A stretch of DNA of 64,000 nt, taken from assembly GCA_963971305.1 (NCBI GenBank), contig OZ020313.1, positions 21,463,260-21,527,259 of the forward strand, read 5' to 3'. The DNA comes from Arcuatula senhousia. Lineage: Eukaryota > Mollusca > Bivalvia > Mytilida > Mytilidae. The notes under the pieces were generated by a model. The model was not told the origin of the DNA, searched no databases, and worked only from the letters and a program-made list of their open reading frames with translations. Positions 1-11,660 of this stretch are shown here, one piece after another (position 1 is the first letter of the stretch; each line of letters opens with the position of its first letter). The position numbers and the translations under genes were made by a program.

Positions 1-944
1 TATGCGATTTAAATTCTGAAATATCTTGGTTAGTTTTCAAGATATTGGGCTTAATAAGTGCAAAATTTGGCAAAAATTGGGATAAAGGGCAATAACTCCC
101 ACATCAGCAGTCAGATCTTTTCCATAATTTCAGCACAGGTAGATCTTAATATGCGGATCTTTTTTGATTCTTGCACAATTTTGATATCTGAAACCATTTT
201 TGGGTTATTAGCAAAAAATGCAATTTACCCCTATGTTCTATTGTTAGCCATGGCAGCCATGTTTTTTGACAAATCAAAAATCTGAACAACATAGTTATAG
301 CATATAAGCTATTAAACAAACTAGTGTGTCAAGTTAAAATGCAGTTGGTCTTACGATGTCAGACAAGTTAACCTTTGAAATTCAGGGAAAAAGTAATGAA
401 TAAAAAGCTTCGCCGAGCGCAGCATGATACGACCGCAACATGTTGAACCCTGTACATTTTAGGCCTAATATGGATAGTCTATTGCTCTGGACACATGCAG
501 CCCATGGTGGACTGACAAAGGTTTTTGACACATGCTTCTCTGATGGACTTTCGACCCAGGGGGTAAAAATATAAATTTTGAATGTTGTATTCTACTCTTT
601 CATGTCTTTAAAAGAATAATGTTTGGGGAAAAAGTTAAAAATCGAACCAGAATTTTTTAAAAATTATAATTACAGCCCCAAAAATTTATTCTTAAATTTA
701 GAATCCCTACCTGACAAGAATAAATTTGCAAATTTTTTTTTTCAAAATCGGACCACAAATAAAAAAGCCCCATTTGGCCCCTAATTACGTAATAGGGGGA
801 AAAAGGGGGGGTCGCAAAAATTAATTCTTAATTTTGTATATGCTATTTGACAAGAACAAACATGCAAAACAAATTTTCAAAATCGGACCAGAAATAAAAA
901 AGTTACAATTTTGGCCCCTTTTGGTCCCTAATAACATACAGTAA

Positions 945-2401
945 ACAAGAGGCTCCCAGGAGCCTGAATCGCTCACCTGGTCTTGATGTTGACCCTATAC
1001 TTTTGTAGAGCTAAATGAGCTGAACATTTAAGCAAGCAACAGCTAATCTCTATCTGCAATAGTTTTCATTCTGTAGACCAAAAACATGAAAAATCACTTT
1101 TTTCAGGGGCCGTAACCCCTATAAGGGGTCATCTGACAACTTCGACCCTGTGAAGAATTTTGTAGAGCTAAATGAGCTGAACATTTAAGCAAGCAACAGC
1201 TAATCTCTATCTGCAATAGGGTCATCTGACAACTTCGACCCTATGAAGAATTTTGTAGAGCTAAATGGGCTGAACATTTAAGCAAGCAACAGCTAATCTC
1301 TATCTGCAATAGTTTTCATTCTGTAGGCCAAAAACATGAAAAATCACTTTTTTCAGGGGCCGTAACCCCTATAAGGGGTCATCTGACAACTTCGACCCTG
1401 TGGAGAATTTTGTAGAGCTAAATGAGCTGAACATTTAAGCAAGCAACAGCTAATCTCTATCTGCAATAGTTTTCATTCTGTAGGCCAAAAACATGAAAAA
1501 TGGCTATTTTTCAGGGGCCGTAACCCCTATAAGGGGTCATCTGACAACTTCGACCCTATGAAGAATTTTGTAAAGCTAAATGAGCTGAACATTTAAGCAA
1601 GCAACAACTTATCTCTATCTGCAATAGTTTTCATTCTGTAGGCCAAAAACATGAAAAATCGCTATTTTTCAGGGGTCGTAACCCCTATAAGGAGTCATCT
1701 GACAACTTCGACCCTATGGAGAATTTCGTAGAGCTAAATGAGCTGAACATTTAAGCAAGCAACAGCTAATCTCTATCTGCAATAGTTTTCATTCTGTAGG
1801 CCAAAAACATGAAAAATGGCTATTTTTCACCTTTAAGGGGCCGTAACCCCTATAAGGGGTCATCTGACAACTTCAACCCTATGGAGACTTTTGTAGAGTT
1901 AAATGAGCTGGACATTTAAGCAAGCAACAGCTAATCTCTATCTGCAATAGTTTTCATTCTGTAGGCCAAAAACATGAAAAAATGCTATTTTTCACCTTTA
2001 AAGGGCCGTAACCCCTACAAGGGGTCATCTGACAACTTTGACCAAATGGAGACTTTTGTAGAGCTTTTGATGCTGAATCAGTAGCGTGGCCTCAGATTTC
2101 CTCTATCTCTTATACTTTTTGATTTATAAGCCAAAAACAGTAGTTTGACCCCCCTGGTCTATTTTTAGTAACGGTGGCCATGTTTTTTGACAGATCAAAA
2201 ATCAAAACACAAGTTTGGTGCAGGACACCCTAAGGATCATTCATACCAAGTTTCATTAAATTCTGTTCAGTGGTTTCAGAGGAGAAGATTTTTGAAAAAT
2301 TGTTAACGGACGACAGACGACGACGACAGACGACGACAGACGACGACGACGGACGCCAAGTGATGGTAATAGCTCACATGGACCTTCGGTCCAGGTGAGC
2401 T
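945..2401 (+). mobile_element. Family A element, complete-looking copy nested in family B
   Basis: The 5-prime end has a 7-bp hairpin, AGGCTCC-CA-GGAGCCT (950-965), then the terminal motif GCTCACCTGG (971-980). Its exact inverse CCAGGTGAGC lies at 2391-2400. Between them are about six tandem cores of 158-165 bp starting at AGGGGCCGTAACCCC (about 1105, 1355, 1513, 1671, 1836, 2001; the first interval holds a truncated unit). A GAC-rich microsatellite (2308-2356) and a 31-nt terminal hairpin (2371-2401, arms AGCTCACATGGACC/GGTCCAGGTGAGCT with one mismatch) follow. This is the best-preserved family A copy in the window. Confidence 0.8.
2308..2356 (+). repeat. GAC-rich microsatellite of nested family A copy
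   Basis: Imperfect GAC/ACGACAGACG repeats sit between the last core and the terminal hairpin. The same position is occupied by a microsatellite in most other families here. Confidence 0.85.
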
Positions 2402-3129
2402 AAAAAAGGGGACACAAAATATATCTGCTACTTGACAAGAATAAACTTGCAAAAAAAATTATCAAAATAGGACAAGAATTAAAAAAGTTTCGATTTCAGC
2501 CCCTTTTGGCCCCTTATTACGCAACAGGTGAAAAAGGGGTGGGGGTCGCAAAAATAAATTCTCAATTTGGATTCGCTTACTTGACAAAAATAAACTTGCA
2601 AAAAAAATTTTCAAAAACAAACCAGAAATAAATAATTTTGATTACGGCCCCTTTGGGCCCCTAATTACAAAACAAGTGAAAAAAGGGATGGTCCCAAAAA
2701 TTTAATCTCAAAATGGGATTCGCTACCTGACAAGAATAAACTTGCAAAAAAAAATTTCAAAATCAGACCACAAATAAAAAAGTTTCGATTTTGGCCCCAT
2801 TTGGCCCCTAATTACATAATAGGGGGAAAAAGGGGGGTCGCAAAATTAATTCTTAATTTTGTATCCACTATTTGACAAGAACAAACATGCAAAAAAAATT
2901 TTCAAAATCGGACCACAAATAAAAAAGTTTTTATTTTGGTCCCTTTTGGCCCCTAATTACACAACGGAGAAAAAGGGCGCGCAAAAATTCATCAAGTTCA
3001 TTCTTTTATTGTAAGAAACATTCTTGATAAATTTCACAGCAATATGCCAACTAGGACCAAAGTTATGGTGGAAACAAGTAAAATATGTGAAATTTTTGCC
3101 CCTTTTGGGCCCCTAATTTCGAAACAAAA

Positions 3130-4556
3130 TAAAAAGCTTCGCCGAGCGCAGCATGATACGACCGCAACATGTTGAACCCTGTACGTTTTAGGCCTAATAT
3201 GGATAGTCTATTGTTCTGGACACATGCAGCCCATGGTGGACTGACAAAGGTTTTTGACACATGCTTCTCTGATGGACTTTCAACCCAGGGGCTAAAAATA
3301 TAAATTTTGAATGTTGTATTCTACTCTTTAAAAGAATAATGTTTGGGGAAAAAATTAAAAATCGAACCAGAATTTTTTTTTAAATTATGATTACAGCCCC
3401 AAAAATTTATTCTTAAATTTAGAATCCCTACCTGACAAGAATAAATTTGCAAAAAAAATTTTCAAAATCGGACCACAAGTAAAAAAGCCCCATTTGGCCC
3501 CTAATTACGTAATAGGGGGAAAAAGGTGGGGTCGCAAAAATTAATTCTTAATTTTGTATTCGCTATTTGACAAGAACAAACATGCAAAAAAAATTTTCAA
3601 AATCGGACCAGAAATAAAAGTTGCAATTTCGGCCCCATTTGGCCCCTATTTACGTAATAAGGGGAAAAAGGGGGGGTCGCAAAAATTAATTCTTAATTTT
3701 GTATCCGCTATTTGACAAGAACAAACATGCAAAAAAAATTTTCAAAATCGGACCAGAAATAAAAAAGTTTCAATTTCGGCCCCTTTTGACCCCTTATTAC
3801 GTAACAGGTGAAAAAGGGGTGGGGGTTGCAAAAATAAATTCTCAAATTTGGATTCGCTACTTGACAAAAATAAACTTGCAAAAAAAAATTTCAAAATCGG
3901 ACCACAAATAAAAAAGTTTTGATTTTGGCCCCATTTGGCCCCTAATTACGTAATAGGGGGAAAAAGGGGGGGGTCGCAAAAATTAATTCTTAATTTTGTA
4001 TCCGCTATTTGACAAGAACAAACATGTAAAAAAAAATTTCGAAATCGGACCACAAATAAAAAAGTTTTTATTTTGGCCCCTTTTGGCCCCTAATTACACA
4101 ACGGAGAAAAAGGGGGGCACAAAAATTCATCAGGTTCATTATTTTATTGTAAGACACATTCTTGACAAATTTCACAGCAATAGGCCAACTAGGACCAAAG
4201 TTATGGTGGAAACAAGTAAAATATATGAATTTTTTCCCCCTTTTGGGCCCCTAATTTCGAAACAAAAAAAGGGGGGACCCCCAAAATCAATCCCATTCAT
4301 CCTTGTATGGTAAGGAACATCACTGTCAAATTTCATAGCAATTGGATAACTAGAACTAAAGTTATTGTGGAAACAAACAAAAAAGTAGTATTTTTGGCCC
4401 TTTTTTGGCCCCTAATTTCTAAACGAAAAATGGGGGGACCCCCAAAATCAATCCCATGCATCCTTTTATGGTAAGGAACATCATTGTAAAGTTTCATAGC
4501 AATCGGATAACTGGAACTAAAGTTATTGTGGAAACACTAAAAAGTTAACAGACAAC

Positions 4557-4588
<32 letters not shown>

Positions 4589-4638
4589 CGACGACAGCAT
4601 CATACCATAATACGTCCGCAAATTTTTTGCGGTCGTAT
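3130..4638 (+). mobile_element. Family B element nested inside the outer family B copy
   Basis: It starts TAAAAAGCTTCGCCGAGCG with ATACGACCGCAA at 3156-3167. It ends with a GAC microsatellite (4551-4596) and a hairpin in which ATACGTCCGCAAA pairs with TTTGCGGTCGTAT (final arm 4627-4638). The left flank cgaaacaaaa and right flank aaaaaggggggaccccc join to the text at 4257-4280 of the same outer element, with two extra A again. A copy has therefore inserted into its own family. Tandem cores of about 148 bp fill the interior. Confidence 0.77.
4551..4596 (+). repeat. GAC/AAC microsatellite of nested family B copy
   Basis: An ACGACGACGACAACGACG-type run immediately precedes the AGCATCATACCATAATACG segment and the terminal hairpin. 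Confidence 0.85.
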
Positions 4639-4922
4639 AAAAAGGGGGGACCCCCAAAATCAATCCCATTCATCCTTGTATGGTAAGGAACATCACTGTT
4701 AAATTTCATAGCAATCGGATAACTAGAACTAAAGTTATTGTGGAAACAAACAAAAAAGTAGTATTTTTGGCCCTTTTTTGGCCCCTAATTTCTAAACGAA
4801 AAATGGGGGGACCCCCAAAATCAATCCCATTCATCCTTTTATGGTAAGGAACATCAATGTAAAGTTTCATAGCAATCAGATAACTGGAACTAAAGTTATT
4901 GTGGAAACACTAAAAAGTTTAC

Positions 4923-4970
4923 AGACACCGACAACGACGACAACGACGACGACGACGACGACAACGACAG
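4923..4970 (+). repeat. GAC/AAC microsatellite of outer family B copy
   Basis: Same position and composition as the run at 4551-4596, about 370 bp further on, belonging to the outer copy's 3-prime end. Confidence 0.85.
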
Positions 4971-5833
4971 CATCATACCATAATACGTCCGCAAATTTTT
5001 TGGGGTCGTATAAAAATGGTAAATTTTGTTGTTTTAAGGACAATAACTCCTAAAAAAATGATCCTACAGCTTTGATCTAAATACATGAAATGTAGATCTT
5101 GATGTGCTTAATCATATGCAATTTAAATTCTTGAAATATCTTGTATAGTTTTCAAGATATATAGCAAAACAAGTGAAAAATTTTGAAAAAAAAATCCAGA
5201 AAAAGGGCAATAACTCCTACATCGGTTGTTGGATCTTCTTAAAACTTTCACAGCAGGTAGATCTTGAGATGCTGATCACTTTTGTCTCCCATCAGAATTT
5301 TAATATCTGTAACCATTTTTGAGTTATTAGCAAAAAAACTGCAAATTACACCTATGTTCTATTTTTAGCCATAGCGGCCATATTTTTTGACGAATCAAAA
5401 ATCTGAACGATAGAATTGTAGTATATTGCTATTAAACAACTGTGCCAAGTTTGGTTGAAGTTGGATATATGGTGTCAGACAAGTTAATCTTTGAAATTCA
5501 GGGGATAAGTAATGAAAAATGGTAAATTTTGACACTTTAAGGGCCATTACTCCTAAAAGAAATGGTTCTACAGCTTTGACCTAATTACATGAAATGTACA
5601 ACTTGATGTACTAAATCATATGCAATTTGAATTTTTAAAATATCTTGTATAGTTTTCAAGATATAGGGCTAAATAAGTGCAAAATTTTGAAAAAATGCAG
5701 AAAAAGGGCAATAACTCCTACATCGGTTGTTGGATCTTTTTGAAAATTTCTGGGCAGGTAGATCTTGAGGTGCTGATCACTTTTACCTTGCCAGAATTTT
5801 GATATCTGTTACCATTTTTGAGTTATTTGCAAA

Positions 5834-7155
5834 TAAAAAGCTACGCCGAGCGCAGCATGATACGACCGCAACAAGTTTAACCCTGTACGTTGGAGGCCTA
5901 ATATGGATAGTCAATTGCTTTGGTCACATGAAGCCCATGGTGGACTTACAAAGCTTTTTGACACATGCATCCTGTGGTGGACTTAGAAATGCATTTTTGA
6001 CAAATATATTTACATCAACATCTAATACAAAAAGCCTTATTTATATACATGTAATAACTACAACTTAATTTTAAGTATAAAACAATTTGCCTTGACAAAC
6101 TTTTAAAATTGGTGTTTTTGGCCCCTTTGACCCCTAATTTCTTGAAAACGGTAAGAGATATTGCAAATCTGATTGAAAACGCAGCCAGGGATTTTCACAA
6201 GGATTCCAATGACAAAAAGATTTTGAAAATCGGACCAAAAATAAAAAAGTTGATTTTATGGGCGTGGCCTGTCTTTAGCCCCCTGTAGCAATGTAATGGT
6301 GAAATACATGTCAAAATCATTGACACATTTAGTAGACAGAATTTTATGAGCACTTCAACAAAAAAAGAATTTTCAAAATTGAATGAATAATGAACATTCT
6401 ACAACAGTTTTGTCAAAACACCCGTTTTAGCCCCTTTGGCCCTTTTTTTCTAAAACAGTAGGGGCCACAAACCCCAAATACAAAACCAACATTCCTTTAG
6501 TGGATATAATCATCATATTTAAACTTCATAACAATTGGCTGGCCCACTACAACTTAATATTGGTAAAAAACTATTTGCCTGGACAAACTTTTATAAATGG
6601 CGTTTTTGGCCCCTTTGACCCCTAATTTCTCGAAAACGGTATGAGATATTGCAAATCTGATTGAAAAACGCAGGCAGGGATTTTTACAAGGATTCCAATG
6701 AAAAAAAGATTTTGAAAATCGGACCACAAATAAAAAAGTCGATTTTTTGGGTGTGGCCCCTTTTTGACCCCTTATAGCAATGTAACGGTACAAGATACGT
6801 CAAAGATGTTGTTACATTTTGTTGACAGAATTTATTGAGGAGTACAATAAAAAAAGAATGAGCAAAATCGGATGAAAAATAAACATTCTACAGACGTTTT
6901 GTCAATACACCCGTTTTAGCCCCTTTTAGCCCTTTTTTCTAAAACGGTAGGGGCCAGAAACCCCAAATGCAATACCAACCTTCCTTTAGTGGTTATAAAC
7001 ATCATATCAAAATTTTATAACAATTGGTTAACTACAACTAAAGTTATCGCACGGAAACCAAAGTGTCTACAGACGACGACCACGACGACGACGACGACGA
7101 CCACGACAACGACATCGCCATAACATAATACGATCGCAAAAATTTGCGGTCGTAT
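5834..7155 (+). mobile_element. Family B element, independent copy inserted in outer family A
   Basis: It starts TAAAAAGCTACGCCGAGCG with ATACGACCGCAA at 5860-5871 and ends TTGCGGTCGTAT at 7144-7155, the second arm of a hairpin with ATACGATCGCAAA. A GAC/CAC microsatellite lies at 7071-7113. Two long core units are recognisable (a GGCGTTTTTGGCCCC-like start near 6110 and 6600). The flanks gagttatttgcaaa and aaaaactgttatttgacccc rejoin a family A unit (compare 5311-5345). It is more diverged from the 401-5011 copy than the nested copy is, suggesting another subfamily. Confidence 0.78.
7071..7113 (+). repeat. GAC/CAC microsatellite of family B copy
   Basis: Run of ACGACGACG and CCACGACAACG units directly upstream of the terminal hairpin. 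Confidence 0.85.
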
Positions 7156-7393
7156 AAAAACTGTTATTTGACCCCTATATTCTATTTTTAGCCATGGCGG
7201 CCATGTTTTTTAACGAATCAAAAATCTGAACGATAGTTTTGTACACATAATGCCATTAAACAACTGTACCAAGTTTGTTTGCAATTGGACTTATGGTGTC
7301 GGACAAGTTAACGTTTGAAAAATTGTTTACAGACGACGACGACGGACGCCAAGTGATGGCATAAGCTCACATGGCCTTTGGCCAGGTGAGCTA

Positions 7394-7667
7394 AAAAGGA
7401 ACAAAGTTGATAAAGTCCCATAACTCCTATCTATAAAATTTGTCAAAAAATGGTGATGCAATATCATCAACTATATATCATGACAAACAATCCTACAAAG
7501 TTTCATCAAAATCTGTTGAGTGGTCTCAAAGGAGTTGTGCTCACAAAGTGTTCCTATGACCTAAAATGAACAAAGTCGATAAAGTACCATAACTCCTATA
7601 AAATTTGTCGAATCAAAATGGCGATGCGATATAATCAACAACATATCATGACAGGTGAGCTAAAAAA
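7394..7667 (+). mobile_element. Family A-like fragment, two cores and a 3-prime end
   Basis: Two related cores (AACAAAGTTGATAAAGTCCC near 7400 and AACAAAGTCGATAAAGTACC near 7570) are followed by the family A final arm CAGGTGAGCTAAAAAA at 7652-7667. The microsatellite and first hairpin arm are missing, so this is a deleted copy lying directly behind the outer family A end. Confidence 0.6.
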
Positions 7668-7862
7668 TGTAGTGTCCCTAGTCCTCTGTGTAATGTAACA
7701 AAAACATTATACATGTAGGGCTATAAGGAAAATATTTTGGGAATTTATTCTTTTAGGCTTAGCTTCATAGTAATATTTTGTAGCTCAGGTATAAACTTCA
7801 CTTTTTGACACACCAAATCCATACCTGATTGTGTTTTAGCCGAAAATAATAATAATTATTAT

Positions 7863-8140
7863 ACAAGAGGCTCCCAGGAGCCTGAATCGCTCACCTGACT
7901 TGTGTGCCTGAACTTTAGGCTATTTGGCAAATACTATTCTAAGCAGAATAACTTATTAGCATAAAACAGCAATTTTCCCCCATGTTCTATTTTTAGCCCA
8001 TGACAGCCATGTTTTACAACCAATCAAAAAACCCCACATCAGTTCTTAACATTTAATGCTAACGAACAACTATAGTCAAATTCAACGTTCTATGGGGACT
8101 TACTCCTAATAGGAATGGCCCTACAACATCGACCCTATCA
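7863..8140 (+). mobile_element. Family A 5-prime end fragment
   Basis: It begins ACAAGAGGCTCC with the 5-prime hairpin AGGCTCC-CA-GGAGCCT (7868-7883) and CGCTCACCTG, as at 945. It continues into the family A unit (ttctatttttagccca, catgttttacaaccaatcaa) and loses similarity near 8140. No 3-prime end follows, so the copy is truncated. Confidence 0.65.
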
Positions 8141-8688
8141 GTGTGCGACGTTAACGGGTAGCCCCATGCCCGTGTCTATTAGAAATCGGTTTGGTCTAGT
8201 TAATTTCGGTAGTTACCGGTCCATCCAGTCTAGTGAATTGAAAATAATAAATTTATGTTATTATGCAGCATTTATCTTTCATTTATTATCCAATAAAGAT
8301 CTGGTTTTCTCCGTTTTTATATCACTAACAAACATAACGTCTCCTTGAAATTGGCCATTTTCAAAAAATATATAATCTAAATACGGATTCTGTGACGTCA
8401 GGTGGAAATCCCGCATTGGGATGTAGAGAGTTAATGCTCTACACTACCAACATGCGCAAAACCTTCCGAATGGAATGGTTTCTTCTAGCATATGCGCATC
8501 GGTCAGTAAATGAAGGTCAAGGTTTCCTTGAATTATTTACAAAGAAATGGAGAAATTCAGATAAAAAATAGCAGTTTTAAGGCATTTTAAACACAGTACA
8601 TTTAAATATTAAGGATTTTAAACGTGTACGAGGGTAATGAGATACTCAATTCTATCAATTTTTTGCTCACTCTTCAAAATTTTCTTGA
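8141..8688. other. Unassigned spacer
   Basis: About 550 bp with no gene, terminal repeat or tandem structure that I can support. One open frame of 77 codons crosses 8115-8348 but spans the broken end of the family A fragment and has no recognisable domain. Confidence 0.5.
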
Positions 8689-10070
8689 AACAAGCATTCT
8701 GAGAGTATTGTAAAACAATACTTAGTCCCCTATTGGCCTCATATTTCAGTCACTGGTAACAATTTGTCAAACAAATGAATACCTAAACTTGATCAGTTTA
8801 TTATCTACAAGGAACAATAAAAAAGTTTAGAAAAGAAAATTGCAATAGATTTTCAAACTTCAAAGGGCCATATCTCCCATAAAAATTTGTGGACTGGCAT
8901 GAAACTCAAACTTGATCTGTAGCTCATCAAGGTAAACTCACAGACAAACAAGGAAATGTGTCAAGATGACACTGATGCCCCGCTGGCAAATAAAATAAAT
9001 GACATTTTGACACATTACAAAAATATGTTGTCAGATTCCTATGATTTAGTGCGGAAAACTTATTTTTACAAAATTTGCCAAGTTCAAGGGCCGTAATTTA
9101 GGCCAAAATCAGTGGACCGGAACGTAACTCAAACTTGATCTGTAACTCATCATGGTAGACTCACATACCAAAAATCTTTTGAATATATGGAAGGATGTGG
9201 AAAAAAAGTACGGAAAACTTATTTTTACAAAATTTGCTAAGTTCAAGGGCCGTAATTTAGGTCAAAATCAGTGGACCGGAACGAAACTCGAACTTGACCT
9301 GTAACTCATCATGGTAGACTCACATACCAAAAATCTTTTGAATATATGCAAGGATGTCGAAAAAAAGTGCGGAAAACTAAAGTGTGACGGACGGACAGAC
9401 GGAAGGACGGACGAACGGACCGAAAAACTATATACCCCCCAACAAAGTTGGCGGGGCATAAAAATCAGTTCATTATCTATAAGCATTTAGAAAAAAAGTG
9501 CGGAAAACTGAAATTTTAGTGAATTTTCAAAGTTCAAAGGGCCATAACTCCCATAAAAAAATTGTGGACCGGCACCAAAACTCACACTTGATCTGTAAGT
9601 TATCAAGGTAAACTCACATACCAAAAATCAGTTCATTATCTACAGTATAAGCGTTTAGAAAAAAAGTGTGGAAAACTGGTATTTTAGTGAATTTTCAAAG
9701 TTCAAAGGGCCATAACTCCCATAAAAAATTGTGGACCCGCACAAAACTCAAAGTTGATCTGTAACTCATCAAGGTAAACTCACAGACAAAAAATCAGTTC
9801 ATTATCTATAAGCGTTTAGAAAAAAGTGCGGAAAACTGTAATTTTAGTGAATTTTCAAAGTGCAAAGGACCATAACTCCCATAAAAAATTGTGGATCGGC
9901 AGGAAACTTAAACTTGATCTGTAACTCATCAAGGTTATCTCACATACCAAAAATCAGTTCATTATCTATAAGCGTTTAGAAAAAAGTGCGGAAAACTGAG
10001 CCGTGACAGACAGACGGACAGAGCTCAAACCTATAGTCCCCTTCGGCTTTTGCCAGTAGGGGACTAATAA
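8689..10070 (+). mobile_element. Family C element, split by a family D element
   Basis: The 5-prime end AACAAGCATTCTGAGAGT leads to TAGTCCCCTATTGGC (8723-8737). The 3-prime end GCCAGTAGGGGACTA (10052-10066) is its inverse with one mismatch and pairs with TAGTCCCC at 10034-10041 as a terminal hairpin. Cores of about 160-165 bp repeat near 9490, 9660, 9820 and 9970 (marker GTGCGGAAAACTG and CATAACTCCCATAAAAAA). A short GACAGACGGACAGA run precedes the hairpin. No coding sequence. Confidence 0.75.
8949..9461 (+). mobile_element. Family D element nested in family C
   Basis: The 5-prime motif ATGCCCCGC (8975-8983) is the exact inverse of GCGGGGCAT (9451-9459). Three cores of about 158-160 bp carry the marker CGGAAAACTTATTTTTAC. 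A GGAC/GGAA microsatellite (about 9391-9421) and a hairpin CCCCCCAAC-AAA-GTTGGCGGGG follow. The left host text ends ctcacagacaaa and the right host resumes aaaatcagttcattatc, the uninterrupted family C order seen at 9778-9805. Its cores resemble family C cores, so D and C are probably related. Confidence 0.72.
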
Positions 10071-10514
10071 CGGATAATTTTGTCGTCGGAAACGAGATTC
10101 TGGAGTTTCAAATGAATTTGTTTCTTTGGGGGACACGTACAATTTATAAGGGGACATGTACCTTGAATAAGGATGCCAAATAAAATGAACGAAAATCTGC
10201 CATTTTGAACATCTTCAATGGTGTTTTTTGTTGTTGTTCATCAACCAAGAAAATAAAACATCTTATCATATTTCTCAAAATAAAATAAGGCGCACTGAGA
10301 TTTACCCAATAAAAATCTGGAGAAAAAAAATATTAGTCATACTAAGCTCATTTCTTTTGTCATGTCATTGTATTGTCTACTGGTGCAGTGCTTGGTATGG
10401 TACGTTTAGTCTGAAAAAAAATTTGGTCTGGTTGAATCTGATTCGGTCTGGTGGAATTAGAATTTGCTAGCCCAAATGTCCAGTGGCTGAAAATGTTTTT
10501 GGTACAGACTGCCT
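10071..10514. other. Unassigned spacer
   Basis: No repeat ends or domains are recognised. A short direct duplication of TTGGTCTGGTTGAATCTG-like text occurs at 10420-10465. Confidence 0.5.
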
Positions 10515-10960
10515 ATTCCATATTTTGTAGATCATGATGCTCTCAACAATATGCAATTTAAATCTTTAAAATATCTTGTATGGATTTTATGATATTATGA
10601 TTAATAGTGTGCAAAATTTATTGAAAATCAAGGAAAAGGGCAATAACTCCTACATGGAATGTTGGGTCTTCTCAAAAATTTCAGGGCAGGTAGATCTTGA
10701 GGTGCAGATAACTTTTGTTTCATCAGAATTTTAAAATCTGTCACTGTTTTAGATTTATTTGCAAAAAACTGCAATTCACCCTGTGTTCTATTTTTAGCCA
10801 TGGTCCCCATGTTTTACAATAGATCAAAAATCCCCACATCAGTTCTATACATCTAATAATAATAAATATTTGTACCAAGTTTAGTTCCAATCGTTTCTAA
10901 GGTGTCAGAGGAGTTAACATTTAAATGCAGTGCAAATGGGTAATTTCATTATTCTAAGGG
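10515..10960 (+). mobile_element. Family A internal fragment
   Basis: The text matches the family A unit (GTAGATCATGATG, ATATGCAATTTAAATC, AGGGCAATAACTCCTACAT, TTCTATTTTTAGCCATGG) in the order seen at 5090-5400. Neither terminus is present; the copy is interrupted at about 10960 by the inverted-repeat element starting near 10975. Confidence 0.65.
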
Positions 10961-10974
10961 GAATAACTCCAAAA

Positions 10975-11660
10975 AGGTTTCGTACAAAATACTACTGAGT
11001 TTTGGGTGCAAGGTATAGTTTTGCAAAGTGACGTCATCAGATGAAAGCAACATCACCTTCATGCTTGAATTGAAATAAGATATTTTCCTGTAATATGGAC
11101 ATCTATATATCAATAAAAAGCTGAAAATCACCACTTTTTAATGTAACCTGCATAGTAGACTTATTTATATTTGAATATTTCATCAAAACTGTCCAAAATG
11201 AACAAAAAAGGGGGTGTTTTGTGTAAAATTTATGGGTGTCATCCCGTTTCTGAGGCTAAATTCCACTGACTTGTGACCAAATTTCAAGTCTTAATAATAG
11301 ATCGCTTGAAAGAGCATGTCACTAAGGGCAAAAATTGGGAACAAAAAGGGTACGCTTTCCAGCTCTAAAGAAAAATATTTTTGTTTACCTGAAAAGTGTC
11401 ATTTTGACATCTGCAAATATGGCGGGATTTACAGTTGTCTCCCTTCACACTGAAGTGCTTATAAAAAAATATTAAAAAAAGAAAATAAACCTGTTGTGGC
11501 ATTTTTAATACAAAAATATATCTAAACAATCATAAAAGTTTAAAATATTTGATGATTTTCACTTCAGCTATATGAATAGACAGGGATTCCCTTACCTGTG
11601 TTTAATGTATTTGGTAAAACTCACTAGTATTTTGTACGAAACTGTGTCTTGCATCGTTTA
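10975..11660 (+). mobile_element. Solo copy of element G arm with its own 26-bp inverted ends
   Basis: From 11003 to 11660 this is a close direct copy of 12422-13077 (GGGTGCAAGGTATAG through TTGCATCGTTTA). The sequence immediately before it, GTTTCGTACAAAATACTA plus tGAGTTTT (about 10977-11002), is the inverse of AAAACTCA-cTAGTATTTTGTACGAAAC near 11618-11645. This single arm therefore looks like a self-contained MITE of about 670 bp, while at 12422 the same sequence is one arm of a large palindrome. A 65-codon reading frame in the second copy is closed here by a stop, so I do not call it coding. Confidence 0.68.

Larger units (their letters stand above)
401..5011 (+). mobile_element. Family B element, outer copy, containing nested A and B copies
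   Basis: It begins TAAAAAGCTTCGCCGAGCG with the 5-prime motif ATACGACCGCAA at 427-438. It ends with a GAC microsatellite (4923-4970) and a decayed hairpin whose last arm reads TTGGGGTCGTAT. The flanks agtaatgaa (392-400) and aaaaatggtaaatttt (5012-5027) join to the uninterrupted host text seen at 5507-5528, apart from two extra A. The body has tandem cores of about 146-149 bp (for example starts near 3541, 3686 and 3983) and a second core type of about 160 bp (starts near 4291 and 4452). No coding sequence. Confidence 0.72.
1..7393 (+). mobile_element. Family A element, outer copy (5-prime end outside window), split by two family B insertions
   Basis: The host sequence at 1-400, 5012-5833 and 7156-7393 is one continuous element once the inserts are removed. 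It is made of units of about 503 bp (a unit start at 5012 recurs at 5515, and 1-400 matches 5113-5510). It ends with a GAC-rich run (7331-7346) and a hairpin at 7364-7392, arms AGCTCAC/GTGAGCT extended by TGGCC/GGCCA, followed by an A run. It has no coding capacity. The layout is that of non-autonomous pearl/HINE-like elements; class membership is inference, the structure is directly visible. Confidence 0.72.

Noticed and set aside
3699..4313. Two open frames with similar products (FDKNKH...KKFxFxPLL)
   Set aside because: They are translations of family B core repeats. The frame is open because the core is repeated, and other cores contain stops.
4841..5053. Open frame with a run of threonines
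   Set aside because: The threonine run is the GAC/ACG microsatellite read in one frame.
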